Numbered from the stretch's first letter, positions 26,001-34,493 are shown. The stretch: 64,000 nucleotides of DNA from Streptomyces finlayi (GCF_014216315.1 NZ_CP045702.1:2604001-2668000), one strand, 5' to 3'. The notes: generated by a model not told the origin, from the sequence alone. Numbers and translations: made by a program.

Positions 26001-28715
26001 GACCGGCAGCGCGTGGAGTTACGGGTGACCGATGCCCGAGGGCGGCGGGCCGACGAGGTGATCGGAGCGGTGCTCTCCGAAGAGAGCACCCGTGCCTACG
26101 ATCTGGCCGAGGGCCCTCTCTTCACGCCCCGCCTGATCCGGCTGGCCACCGACGACCACGTCGTGGTCCTGGGGATGCACCACATCATCACGGACGCCCA
26201 TTCGTCGGCGCTGGTCACGGCGGACCTGGAGGAGCTGTACAGGGCGGCGTCCGAGGGCCGGGCTCCCGTCTTCGCCCGCCCGGCCGGCACGACGCTCGGC
26301 GCCGCCGAACCGCCCCGGAGCGAGGCTGCTCTCGCGTGGTGGCGGGAGCGGCTGGGCGAGAAGCCGCCCGTGCTGGAACTGCCCACGGACCGGCCACGCG
26401 AACGGCGGGTCGCGGGACGCGGCGGTGCGGAGGCCGTACGGCTCGGCGGGGAACGGACCGCACAGCTCCAGGAGTGGAGCGGGGAGCACGGCGTCACACT
26501 GTTCGCGACACTGTGCACGGCCTGGCAGCTGGTGCTGCGGCACCGCTCGGGACAGCAGGAGTTCGTGCTCGGCACGACGTTCGGGCGGCGCACGCCCGCC
26601 ACCCGGGACACGGTCGGCTTCCACGTCTCCCTGCTGCCGCTGCGGGTGTCGCTGCCCGAGGGGACACCCGTCGCGGAGGCGGTGCGGGCCACCGGGCGCG
26701 CCCTGTTCGACGCCGACGAGCACAGTGACGTCGATGTGGACGCACTGCTCGCCGACGCACACCCGGACCCGGGCAACCCGCGCCCGCTGGTCACCGTGTC
26801 GGTGGACCTCGACACCGCGACCCTGTCCAGGATCGAGCTCCCGGGCCTGCGCAGCGAGGAGGTGGCCGCCGGCACGGAGTCGGCCCCGCTGGAACTGGCG
26901 CTGATGGCGACCCGTACGCCTTCGGGGCTGCGCCTGCGGCTGCGCTACGACACGGACCTGTTCGACCCGGAGACGGTACGCGGGTATCTCACCGAGCTGG
27001 ACGAGACGCTGGCAGCCATGGTGGCCCCCACGGGGAACACCGGCGAGGACGACGAGGACACGGAACAGGACGCCGCAGGGGACACAGGCGCGGCTCTGCG
27101 CAAGGTCTGGGAGTCGGTCCTGGACGTCCGCGGGTTCGCCGACACCGCCAACTTCTTCGATCTGGGGGGCAATTCCATCGCCGCCATCCGCCTGGTGAAC
27201 CGGGTGCGCGACGCGCTGGGTGTCGACTACCCGATGGGCGACTTCTTCTCCGAAGCCACCCTGCGGGCCATGACACGGCAGCTCGGCCGGGCACCGGAGA
27301 CGCTCGTCGACCGCGCACCCGTCAGCGACCAGCAGGCCCGCATGATCGCCGGCCATCACTCCGTCCCCCACCCCGAGGTCTGGAACGTTCCCACCCGCAT
27401 CACCTTCACCGGCCGCCTCGACCCCGACGCACTGCGCTCCGCGCTCGCCGAGGTCATCGCCCGCCACGACTCGCTGCGCACCCGCTTCGTACAGGACGCG
27501 GATGACGGCGCCTGGTGGCAGGAGGTGCTTCCGCCGTCGCCACTCGACCTGCCGGTCGAGGACCTGACCGGACTGCCTCCCGGCGAACGGCGGGCGCGCG
27601 CCGACACGTTGTGCCGGGAGACGGCGGGAAGCGGTTTCGACCTCGCCCGCCCCGCGCTGCCCCGGCTGCGGCTGCTGCGCGTCGAGGAGGACCGCTGGGC
27701 CCTCATGTTCGTCCTGCACCACATCACCGCGGACGGCTGGTCCCTGTCCCTGCTGCTCGCCGAGATCGCCGCGCTCTACACGGCACAGGCCGCCGGTGTC
27801 CCGCACGGGCTGGCCGCCCCCGGCGCACAGCCCACCGAGTACGCCCGCCGTCAGCGCGCCCAGCACGACCCGGAGACGGAGGCACGCCGGGCCGTCCACT
27901 GCGCGGCGTACCTCGACGGGGTGCCGTCGGCGGTCCCCGTACCCACCGACCGTCCGCGTCCCGCGAAGCTCAGCGGCCTCGGGGACACCATCCGCGGGGA
28001 GGCCTCCGGCGAGCTGCGCGCGGCGGTGGAGTCCTTCGCGAGCTCCCTGCACACCACCCCGTTCGCGGTGGCGGCGACGGCGCTCGGGGTGTTCCTGACC
28101 CGGCTCTCCGGGGAACCGGACATCCTGCTGAGCGTTCCGTACGCCAACCGCGAGGGCACCGCGTACGAGTCGCTGGTGGCCATGACGTCGACCGCGGTCA
28201 TGGTCCGCGTACGGCTGGATCAAGCCAATCCCGCGGAGAGTTGCGCGGAGCTGGCCGTGCGCACCGGGGCGGGCGCGATGGGCGCCATGGCCCACGTACT
28301 GCCCACCGCCAGGATCATGCAGGCGATGCGGGACGCGGGTGCGGAGCACGTACCGGACCGGGTTCCGCACGTGCTCGCCTTCCAGAACTCCGTCGACACC
28401 GACATCGAGATCCCCGGTCTCGGCGTCGAGGTGGAGGATCTCGCACCGTTGCTTTCCCGCAGCGAGCTGTGCTTCGGACTTGCGCCGCGGCGGGACCCTG
28501 CGATGGGTTATCGGACGTTCCTGGAGTTCTCCGCGGACCTCTGGAACCGGGACACCGCCGAGCGACTCCTCACCGGATACACCGACCTGCTCGGCGAGTT
28601 CTGTGCGCGTCCTGACCGGCCGGTCAGCGAGCTGCTGCACGGAGACCGCCCCGAACCATCAGTGCCTTCACCCTCGCAGTCACTGCCGAACACCCGAAAG
28701 GCGGAAGCCGTATGA
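23070..28715 (+). CDS. aminotransferase / luciferase-like monooxygenase / C-PCP-C NRPS protein
   Basis: A 1881-residue multidomain protein. Residues 70-500 are a class III (GSA-type) aminotransferase with PLP Lys336 in ATYGKALGSGFP. Residues 520-860 are a luciferase-like monooxygenase of the natural-product type (GIYFFGDHPES, LPERHFHSFGG, GCATGWHAQDF). A highly charged linker (870-915) leads to C1 with HHIITDA at 1037-1043, PCP with Ser1369 in LGGNS, and C2 with HHITADG at 1550. No adenylation domain is present. A TTA codon lies at 26019-26021. Expected chemistry: transaminate the ACP-bound beta-keto acyl chain, hydroxylate it next to the thioester, then form one or two amide bonds. Transaminase plus monooxygenase in this order is known from microginin assembly. 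Confidence 0.92.
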   Translation: MSATEGSAAAVDRAAALSRRLTEQLAAASAAPSDAPASHGPRLLVDPSGGMTGASADEAQRAHTASLVSRLTTRTGTSKALAQKHRPVLADSRAVVGFRSGTKEMLYPIAARSAHGAHLTDVDGNDYTDITMGFGALLFGHEPEFVTDAVSRHLAQGLRFGPRSPDAGEAAELLAGLTGLERVAFAGSGTEANSAAVRLARAATGRDKVVMFRGSYHGHIDSVLGRPGGHDHHAVPVSRGIPASAVADLLVLEYGSQEALDTIATLGDSIAAVLVEPVQCRNPGLRPVDFLRALRDLTARRGIVLLFDEMLTGLRPHPRGAQHHFGVVPDLATYGKALGSGFPIGAVAGRADLLDGVDGGFWRYGDDSGPPHETTFIGGTYMQHPLSMAAAKAVLTHLKEQGPGLQDRLNARTDALATELNAFFRDEEFPLEIAHFGSMFRFTHRADMDLLYHHLLLRGLYVWEWRSFYLSTAHTDEDVAEISRAVKGSLRELRDGGFFPATRQPSPRSRTRPRERPAPGFGIYFFGDHPESADTPAAYETVFETARFADAHGFGSVWLPERHFHSFGGLFPNPAVLAAAIARETDRVRINAGSVVLPLHDPVRVAEEWSVVDNLSGGRVGIGCATGWHAQDFALHPDRFADRREIAFAHLDEVRALWRGEAVRRRTGDGSETGVRIQPRPVQAEPPMFLATSGQRGSYEEAARRGLGIVTNLMSQTVDELAANIAHYRRVRAGCGLDPEAGRVTVLVHTYLAPDHDTARAGALEPMSRYLRASLLMRSAAGALGHSPQDVAAASDEDLDYLFRRAYDRYCDQRALIGSPETCAPFVDALRLAGVDEIAALVDFGVSGEQLRAGLAQLNVLRRRTEERKRGHEQERERKPEQKREPEPERTGELERVRVPVRETVAPATSGQRRLWLASSLLGNPAAYNETQAVRLHGPLDEAALRTAVDGLVARHAGLRTVFRAGERDETVLQAVRDRQRVELRVTDARGRRADEVIGAVLSEESTRAYDLAEGPLFTPRLIRLATDDHVVVLGMHHIITDAHSSALVTADLEELYRAASEGRAPVFARPAGTTLGAAEPPRSEAALAWWRERLGEKPPVLELPTDRPRERRVAGRGGAEAVRLGGERTAQLQEWSGEHGVTLFATLCTAWQLVLRHRSGQQEFVLGTTFGRRTPATRDTVGFHVSLLPLRVSLPEGTPVAEAVRATGRALFDADEHSDVDVDALLADAHPDPGNPRPLVTVSVDLDTATLSRIELPGLRSEEVAAGTESAPLELALMATRTPSGLRLRLRYDTDLFDPETVRGYLTELDETLAAMVAPTGNTGEDDEDTEQDAAGDTGAALRKVWESVLDVRGFADTANFFDLGGNSIAAIRLVNRVRDALGVDYPMGDFFSEATLRAMTRQLGRAPETLVDRAPVSDQQARMIAGHHSVPHPEVWNVPTRITFTGRLDPDALRSALAEVIARHDSLRTRFVQDADDGAWWQEVLPPSPLDLPVEDLTGLPPGERRARADTLCRETAGSGFDLARPALPRLRLLRVEEDRWALMFVLHHITADGWSLSLLLAEIAALYTAQAAGVPHGLAAPGAQPTEYARRQRAQHDPETEARRAVHCAAYLDGVPSAVPVPTDRPRPAKLSGLGDTIRGEASGELRAAVESFASSLHTTPFAVAATALGVFLTRLSGEPDILLSVPYANREGTAYESLVAMTSTAVMVRVRLDQANPAESCAELAVRTGAGAMGAMAHVLPTARIMQAMRDAGAEHVPDRVPHVLAFQNSVDTDIEIPGLGVEVEDLAPLLSRSELCFGLAPRRDPAMGYRTFLEFSADLWNRDTAERLLTGYTDLLGEFCARPDRPVSELLHGDRPEPSVPSPSQSLPNTRKAEAV

Positions 28716-30013
28716 CGTCGGCCCCCCACCGCAACCACACCGACGATCTGCTCTCGTTCATCGCTGCCGGCCCCTCGCCCTACCACGTGGTGGCCGAGGC
28801 CGCCCAGCGACTGGAGAAGGCCGGTTTCCGCGAGCTGCGCTCGACGGACGACTGGACCGGTGCGACCGGCGGGCGCTTCATCACCCGCGCGGGCGCCCTG
28901 ATCGCCTGGTACGCGCCCGAGGGCACCCCCGCCCACACGCCCTTCCGGATCGTCGGGACCCACACCGACTCCCCGAATCTGCGGATCAAGCCGGCCCCCG
29001 ACACCGGTTCGGCCGGCTGGCGGCAGATCGGCGTGGAGATCTACGGCGGCGTCCCCCTCAACACCTGGCTCGACCGCGATCTGGGCATCTCCGGCCGACT
29101 GGCCCTGCGCGGCCCCGACGGCACCCCGCGTACGAAGCTCGTCCAGATCGACGAACCCCTGCTCCGTGTGCCGCAGCTCGCCATCCACCTGGACCGCACG
29201 GTCAACGAGGGCGCTGTCCTGGACCGGCAGCGTCACCTCGCCCCGGTGTGGGCGCTCGGCTCCCCGGAGGAGGGTGCGCTGCTGCGCCGGGTGGCGGCGA
29301 CGGCCGGTGAGGAACCGGGCGACGTACTGGCCTGGGACCTGATGCTGCACGACGTCCAGCCGCCCGGCTATCTGGGCGCGGACCGGGAGTTCGTGGTCGC
29401 CTCGCGGCTCGACAACCTGGTCTCGGTGCACGCGGGCGTCACCGCCCTGGTGGCCGCGGCGACCGGGGTCGACCAACCCGGACACGTACCGGTGCTGGCC
29501 GCCTTCGACCACGAGGAGGTGGGCAGCGGCTCGGAGACGGGTGCGCAGAGTCCCCTGCTGGAAAGGGTGCTCGGCCGCACGGTCACCGCGCGCGGCGGGT
29601 CCGCCGAGGACTGGTCCCGCGCCCTGTCCGGCTCGTTCTGCGTGTCCGCCGACATGGCGCACGCGGTGCACCCCAACTACGCGGAGCGCCACGACCCGGA
29701 CCACCGTCCGCTGCCCAACGGCGGCCCGACGGTCAAGGTCAACGCCAACCAGCGGTACGCCACCGACAGCACGGGCATCGCGATGATCACGGCGGCGTGC
29801 GAGCGGGCCGGCGCGCCGTGGCAGCCGTTCGTCTCCAACAACGCGATGCCCTGCGGGACGTCGATCGGCCCGCTGACGGCGGCGCGGCTCGGTGTCACGA
29901 CCGTGGACGTCGGGGTGCCGGGGCTGTCCATGCACTCGGCGCGCGAGCTGTGCGGGGTTGCCGACCCGGGGTATCTGGCCGATATCCTCCGCGCGTTCAT
30001 GACATCCGGCTGA
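28712..30013 (+). CDS. M18-family zinc aminopeptidase inside the cluster
   Basis: A 433-residue full-length M18 (aspartyl-aminopeptidase-like) metallopeptidase. All co-catalytic metal motifs are intact: GTHTDSPNLRIKP, SRLDNLVSVHAG, FDHEEVGSGSETGAQS, DMAHAVHPNYAERHD and MHSARELCG. The start overlaps the NRPS stop (ATGA), so it is translated with the megasynthases. Enzymes of this family remove N-terminal acidic residues. Inside an operon predicted to make an alpha-hydroxy-beta-amino acyl peptide (the aminopeptidase-inhibitor warhead), it is either a resistant or decoy target or a trimming enzyme. The role is inferred. Confidence 0.9.
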   Translation: MTSAPHRNHTDDLLSFIAAGPSPYHVVAEAAQRLEKAGFRELRSTDDWTGATGGRFITRAGALIAWYAPEGTPAHTPFRIVGTHTDSPNLRIKPAPDTGSAGWRQIGVEIYGGVPLNTWLDRDLGISGRLALRGPDGTPRTKLVQIDEPLLRVPQLAIHLDRTVNEGAVLDRQRHLAPVWALGSPEEGALLRRVAATAGEEPGDVLAWDLMLHDVQPPGYLGADREFVVASRLDNLVSVHAGVTALVAAATGVDQPGHVPVLAAFDHEEVGSGSETGAQSPLLERVLGRTVTARGGSAEDWSRALSGSFCVSADMAHAVHPNYAERHDPDHRPLPNGGPTVKVNANQRYATDSTGIAMITAACERAGAPWQPFVSNNAMPCGTSIGPLTAARLGVTTVDVGVPGLSMHSARELCGVADPGYLADILRAFMTSG

Positions 30014-30135
30014 CCGGGCCGCCACCACCCGTCCGCGTCAGCCGGTCGCATCGGTCGGTCGCGTCAGCCGGCCTTAACACCCGCGCGCATCACCGCCCGG
30101 AAGCCCGGGCGGCAGCCCTTCCAGGAAGAGAGACC

Positions 30136-30861
30136 GTGGAAGAGACCGTCCTGATCTGCCTGCCCTTCGCCGGGGCGGGGCCGTCCTTCTTCAGCCCGTG
30201 GCAGGCCGCCGCGCCGGCCGGGCTACGGGTCCTGCCGGTGCATCTGCCGGGCCGGGAGAAGCGGTTCACCGAGGCCCCGTACACCTCGGTGGGTCCGGCG
30301 GTGACCGATGCGTACGAGCAGGTCGTCGCCGCGCTCGGGGGCTCCGGGCGCCGGGTGGCGGTGTTCGGGCACAGCATGGGCGCGGTCCTCGCGTACGAGC
30401 TGGCGCACCGGATCGAGCAGGCCCCCGACACGTCGGGGCTGCGGCTGGAGGCCCTCGTCGTCAGCGGTTCGCACGGCCCCTGGACGCCGAGGACGGACCG
30501 GGCGGGCGAGCTGCCTGACGAGGAGTTCGTGGCACGGGTGAAGACCTTCGCCGGGTACGCCCATCCTGCCCTGGAGGACCCGGAGATGAGGGATCTGATG
30601 CTGCCGGCGCTGCGGGCCGACGTGCGCCTGCACGAGACGTACGTACCGTCATCGGACCGCCCGCTGTCGGTGCCCGTCACCTCCGTCAGGGGACGTGCGG
30701 ACACCCTGGTCGGTCCCGCCGACGCCGCGCAGTGGGGCGCGGCGACGACGGGGCGGCTGACCGTGGCCGAGCTGCCCGGCGGGCACATGTACCTGGCGGA
30801 ACATCCGCGCGAGCTGCTGGAGTTGGTGGCGGCCGGGCTCCGCGCCCCGCGGGACCGGTGA
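30136..30861 (+). CDS. type II thioesterase
   Basis: A 241-residue alpha/beta-hydrolase of the external (type II) thioesterase family. LICLPFAGAGPSFFSPW is the oxyanion-hole start, FGHSMGAVLAYEL carries the nucleophilic Ser, VRGRADTLVGP the acid region, and GGHMYLAEH the catalytic His. GTG 30136 follows GGAAGAG. Such enzymes clear stalled acyl chains from carrier proteins. Because no TE domain is fused to the synthases, it may also release the product. It follows the aminopeptidase after 122 bases and overlaps the SDR by four bases. Confidence 0.9.
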   Translation: MEETVLICLPFAGAGPSFFSPWQAAAPAGLRVLPVHLPGREKRFTEAPYTSVGPAVTDAYEQVVAALGGSGRRVAVFGHSMGAVLAYELAHRIEQAPDTSGLRLEALVVSGSHGPWTPRTDRAGELPDEEFVARVKTFAGYAHPALEDPEMRDLMLPALRADVRLHETYVPSSDRPLSVPVTSVRGRADTLVGPADAAQWGAATTGRLTVAELPGGHMYLAEHPRELLELVAAGLRAPRDR

Positions 30862-31697
30862 GCGGCGGCGGCGCCCGGCTGGCCGGGCGGACGGCACTGA
30901 TCACGGGGGCCGCGCGCGGACTGGGCCGGGCCTGCGCGCTGACCTTCGCCAGGGAGGGCGCGGACCTCGTGCTGCTGGACGTGGCGGCCGATCTGCCGGG
31001 CGTCCCGTATCCGCTCGGATCGGCGAGCCAGCTCGCGTACACGGCTGATCTGTGCCGGGCGGCGGGCTCCTCAGTCCTGACCCGGCAGGCCGATGTGCGC
31101 GATCTGGCGGCGCTGGAGACGGTGGCGGACGATGCCGAGGAACGCTTCGGCCGGATCGACGTCCTCGTCAACAACGCCGGGATCGCGGCCCCTTCGGGCC
31201 GTCCCGCGCACGAGATCGACGAGTCCGAGTGGCAGCTGATGATCGATGTGGACCTGGGCGGCGCCTGGCGGGCGATCCGGGCGGTCGGCGGGCGGATGGC
31301 CGCGCGGGGTTCCGGTTCCATCATCAACATCGCCTCGACGGCCGGCCTGGTCGGTTACCGGCACTTCGCCGGTTACGTCGCCGCCAAACACGGACTGGTC
31401 GGCCTGACGAAGGCCGTCGCGCTGGACTACGCGCCCCGCAAGGTACGGGTCAACGCCGTGTGCCCCGGGTCCGTCCGCGACGACGACGCGATGGAGGGCC
31501 GCATGCTCGCGGAGATCGCCCGCTCGCTCGAGGTGCCGTCCGCGGAACACGAGGAGGCGTTCGTGCGCGACCAGCCGATGAACACCCTGGTCGAGCCCTG
31601 GGACGTGGCCGACGCCGCGCTGTGGCTCGCCTCGGACGAGTCCCGCCGGGTGACGGGGAGCGTGGTCACGGTCGACGGCGGTTTCACCGTCCGCTGA
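30858..31697 (+). CDS. short-chain dehydrogenase with mycofactocin-type insertion
   Basis: A 279-residue SDR. TALITGAARGLGRA is the nucleotide-binding loop, NNAGIA follows, and the catalytic residues lie in IINIASTAG...GYVAAKHGLVG (Ser, Tyr, Lys). An insertion after the second beta strand (LPGVPYPLGSASQL) resembles mycofactocin-coupled SDRs that hold NAD tightly. GTG 30858 overlaps the thioesterase stop. In the pathway it could reduce or oxidise a hydroxyl on the peptide or release an aldehyde or alcohol. No substrate can be read from sequence. Confidence 0.86.
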   Translation: MSGGGARLAGRTALITGAARGLGRACALTFAREGADLVLLDVAADLPGVPYPLGSASQLAYTADLCRAAGSSVLTRQADVRDLAALETVADDAEERFGRIDVLVNNAGIAAPSGRPAHEIDESEWQLMIDVDLGGAWRAIRAVGGRMAARGSGSIINIASTAGLVGYRHFAGYVAAKHGLVGLTKAVALDYAPRKVRVNAVCPGSVRDDDAMEGRMLAEIARSLEVPSAEHEEAFVRDQPMNTLVEPWDVADAALWLASDESRRVTGSVVTVDGGFTVR

Positions 31698-31739
31698 CCC
31701 GGCCCCGGCCCCCTCCTCCGTACGACAAGGAGTACGTAC

Positions 31740-34370
31740 GTGCCCCCTGCCCGTCGCCATGCGCTGACCGTCCGCCTCCCCGAGGGTGCGGCGGACACCC
31801 CGATCTCCGCCGCACTCACCGCGGCGGCGGACCTGTGGTGGCCGGAGGATTCGCGCCCCCGCCTGTGGACGGACTCCGTCCGCGCCGCTGCCGACTCGTC
31901 GGCGGCCCTGCGCAGACGCGCCACGGAGACCCGCCGACCCCTCGCCCCCGGCCACCGGCTGCGCGCGCTGTTCCTGCGGTACGAGGACGGGGGCGCAGCC
32001 GATCTCCTGCTGGTCGCGGACGGGGCGGCGCTGGACGCACGGTCCCTCTGGCTGATCGCCGAGGTGCTGCGGGGGCGCCTCGACCCTCAAGGGGTACTCC
32101 TCCGGAGCGGCACCCCGGATCTGCGGCCCGACCCCTCGACGCTCCCCCTCGTGGCAGCGCTCGCCGTCGTCACCGGGCGCCACGAGGGTCTCTCCTACGT
32201 CCCCGTGGGCATCCCCGTCCCCGCCCTCGACCGGCCGCCGCACGCGCTGGGAGCCCTCGACGGGCGGGCGGTGTTCGCGGCGGACCTCACCGAGGAGCGC
32301 ACCGTCGGGGACCTCCTCGGCACTCCGCTCACCCCCTTCCCGGACGGCGCCGCACCGGACGTCGGCCTCGTGGACCCGGGCCCGGCCGCCGGGCAGGAAG
32401 CGTTCACCGTCCTGCCGTACACGGACCCCCCCTACCCCCGCACCCTCCTCCACGGACCAAGGGCCCTCACCGACGGACCGGGCCCCCTCACCGACGAGAC
32501 CGGAGGCTTCGAACGCCAGGTGCTCCGCGTCCGGGACCAGATCCTCTCCCTTCCGCCCGAGACACCCCTCGCCGAGCTGTACCCGCTCACCGCCGAGGAG
32601 TCGGCCGCCCGAATCGGCCTGGGCCGCGGCACCCCCGCCACGGCCCACACCCCTCGCCGCATCGACGACGTCTTCACCGAGCGGACCGCCGCGCAACCCG
32701 ACGCACCCGCCCTCACCTGCGCCGGCGCCACGCTCACGTACCGGGAGCTGAACGCCCGCGCCGACGAACTGGCCAACGGGCTGCGCGCCTCGGGCGTCGC
32801 ACCCGGGGATCTCGTGGGCATCTGCCTGCCCCGCTCCACGGACCTGGTGGCGACCATGCTGGCGGTCCTGAAGGCCGACGCGGTGTACGTACCGCTGGAC
32901 CCGGAGCATCCCGCCGGCCGCCGGGCCCGCACCGCCGAGGACGCCGGGCTGCGCCTGACCGTCGACGACACCGCACGCCTCACCGGCCACCCGGCGCAGC
33001 CCCGCACCGCGTCCGGTCCGCCCACGGCCCCCGCCTACGTCATCCACACCTCCGGCTCGACGGGCCGGCCCAAAGGCGTCGTCGTCCCGCACGCCAATGT
33101 CACCGCCCTCGTCGACGCGACCCGCGAGGACTTCGGGCTCACCTCCGCCGACACCTGGACGCTCTTCCACTCCGCGGCTTTCGACTTCTCCGTCTGGGAG
33201 ATCTGGGGCGCCCTCCTCACGGGTGGCCGCCTGGTCGTCGTCGATCACTGGACGACACGCTCCCCCGACGGTTTCCACGCCCTGGTGCTCCGCGAGGGGG
33301 TCACCGTGCTCAGCCAGACCCCTTCGGCGTTCACCCAGTTCATGGCCGCCGACCGGGACGCCGACGGCGAGCTCCCCCTCCGCCTGGTCGTGCTGGGCGG
33401 CGAGCCGCTGGACACCCGGCCCCTGCGCTCCTGGTTCGACCGCCATCCGGAGGACCGCTGCCGGCTGGTCAACATGTTCGGGATCACCGAGACGACGGTC
33501 CATGTGACCGCCCGGACGCTCACACGTCGCGCGGCGGTGGAGGGCTCCCGCTCCGTCGGCCGCCCGCTGCCCGGCTGGGACGTCCACGTCCTCGACTCCC
33601 GGGGCCGTCCCGTGCCTCCGGGTGCCCCCGGGGAGATATACGTGGGCGGCGCGGGGGTCGCCGACGGGTATCTGCACCGGCCCGCCCTCACCGCCGAGCG
33701 CTTCGTCCCCGCCCCCTGGCACGACGGCCGGCTGTACCGCAGCGGCGACCTGGGCCGGTTCCTCCCCGACGGCTCCCTGGAGCACCTGGGCCGGATCGAC
33801 GACCAGGTGAAGGTACGGGGCTTCCGCATCGAACCCGGCGAGATCCGTCACGCACTGCTGGAGGACCCGGCGGTGACGGCGGCGGCGGTGACGGTCACCG
33901 GCCACGAACAGGGGGACGCCGCGGCCGTACGCATCGACGCGTACGTGGTCCTGACCCCGGACGCGCACGGTGACACCGCTCCGGTACGCCACCGGGCCGC
34001 GCGCCTGCTGCCCTCCCACATGCTGCCCGCCACGGTGACGGCTCTGCCCCGCCTGCCGCTCACCGCGAACGGGAAACTCGACCCCGCCGGGCTGCCGGCC
34101 CCTCGGCGGTCCGCGCCCGAGGCCGCCGCACCCCTGCTCGCACCCGCCCCGCCCACCGGAGCGGCGGCGACGCTCACGGAGGTGTGGCAGGAGGTTCTGG
34201 GTGTCCCGGCCATCGGCCCGGACGACAACTTCTGGGACCTGGGCGGCAATTCGCTGTACGCGATCCGCATCGGCGCGGCGGTCCGGGAACGCGGACTGCC
34301 CCCGGTCCCCCTGCGCCAGTTGTATCTCACCCCGACGATCCGGACGCTCAGCGAAGCACTGGTCCCCTGA
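31740..34370 (+). CDS. stand-alone adenylation-PCP protein with degenerate condensation-like N-terminus
   Basis: An 876-residue NRPS protein. The first 285 residues resemble a shortened condensation domain, but the HHxxxDG motif is replaced by VADGAALDA, so it is probably inactive. The A domain spans about 290-790 with TSGSTGRPKG, FDFSVWEIW, a GITETT variant of GPTE, YRSGDL and LTANGKLD. Reading the ten specificity positions gives D-F-W-S-V-G-M-V-H-K, eight identical to the threonine code. PCP Ser838 lies in LGGNS. GTG 31740 follows AAGGAG by seven bases. It is the last gene of the operon and the only adenylation domain in the window, so it may also charge the A-less PCP of the preceding NRPS. 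Confidence 0.93.
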   Translation: MPPARRHALTVRLPEGAADTPISAALTAAADLWWPEDSRPRLWTDSVRAAADSSAALRRRATETRRPLAPGHRLRALFLRYEDGGAADLLLVADGAALDARSLWLIAEVLRGRLDPQGVLLRSGTPDLRPDPSTLPLVAALAVVTGRHEGLSYVPVGIPVPALDRPPHALGALDGRAVFAADLTEERTVGDLLGTPLTPFPDGAAPDVGLVDPGPAAGQEAFTVLPYTDPPYPRTLLHGPRALTDGPGPLTDETGGFERQVLRVRDQILSLPPETPLAELYPLTAEESAARIGLGRGTPATAHTPRRIDDVFTERTAAQPDAPALTCAGATLTYRELNARADELANGLRASGVAPGDLVGICLPRSTDLVATMLAVLKADAVYVPLDPEHPAGRRARTAEDAGLRLTVDDTARLTGHPAQPRTASGPPTAPAYVIHTSGSTGRPKGVVVPHANVTALVDATREDFGLTSADTWTLFHSAAFDFSVWEIWGALLTGGRLVVVDHWTTRSPDGFHALVLREGVTVLSQTPSAFTQFMAADRDADGELPLRLVVLGGEPLDTRPLRSWFDRHPEDRCRLVNMFGITETTVHVTARTLTRRAAVEGSRSVGRPLPGWDVHVLDSRGRPVPPGAPGEIYVGGAGVADGYLHRPALTAERFVPAPWHDGRLYRSGDLGRFLPDGSLEHLGRIDDQVKVRGFRIEPGEIRHALLEDPAVTAAAVTVTGHEQGDAAAVRIDAYVVLTPDAHGDTAPVRHRAARLLPSHMLPATVTALPRLPLTANGKLDPAGLPAPRRSAPEAAAPLLAPAPPTGAAATLTEVWQEVLGVPAIGPDDNFWDLGGNSLYAIRIGAAVRERGLPPVPLRQLYLTPTIRTLSEALVP

Positions 34371-34436
34371 CTCCCCGGACCGCACGCCCCGGGCCGCACT
34401 CCCCGGTCGGCCCACCACGACCGGCCCACCATGACA

Positions 34437-34472
34437 GGAGAGGGCGGCCTCGAGAAGACGGCCACCCTCTCC
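34437..34472. terminator. bidirectional terminator ending the PKS-NRPS operon
   Basis: GGAGAGGG-C-GGCC pairs with GGCC-A-CCCTCTCC (34437-34449 with 34460-34472). It sits between the A-PCP gene and the convergent SGNH hydrolase gene and marks the right boundary of the cluster. Confidence 0.8.
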
Positions 34473-34493
34473 CCCCTGCGACCTACCGCAGGG

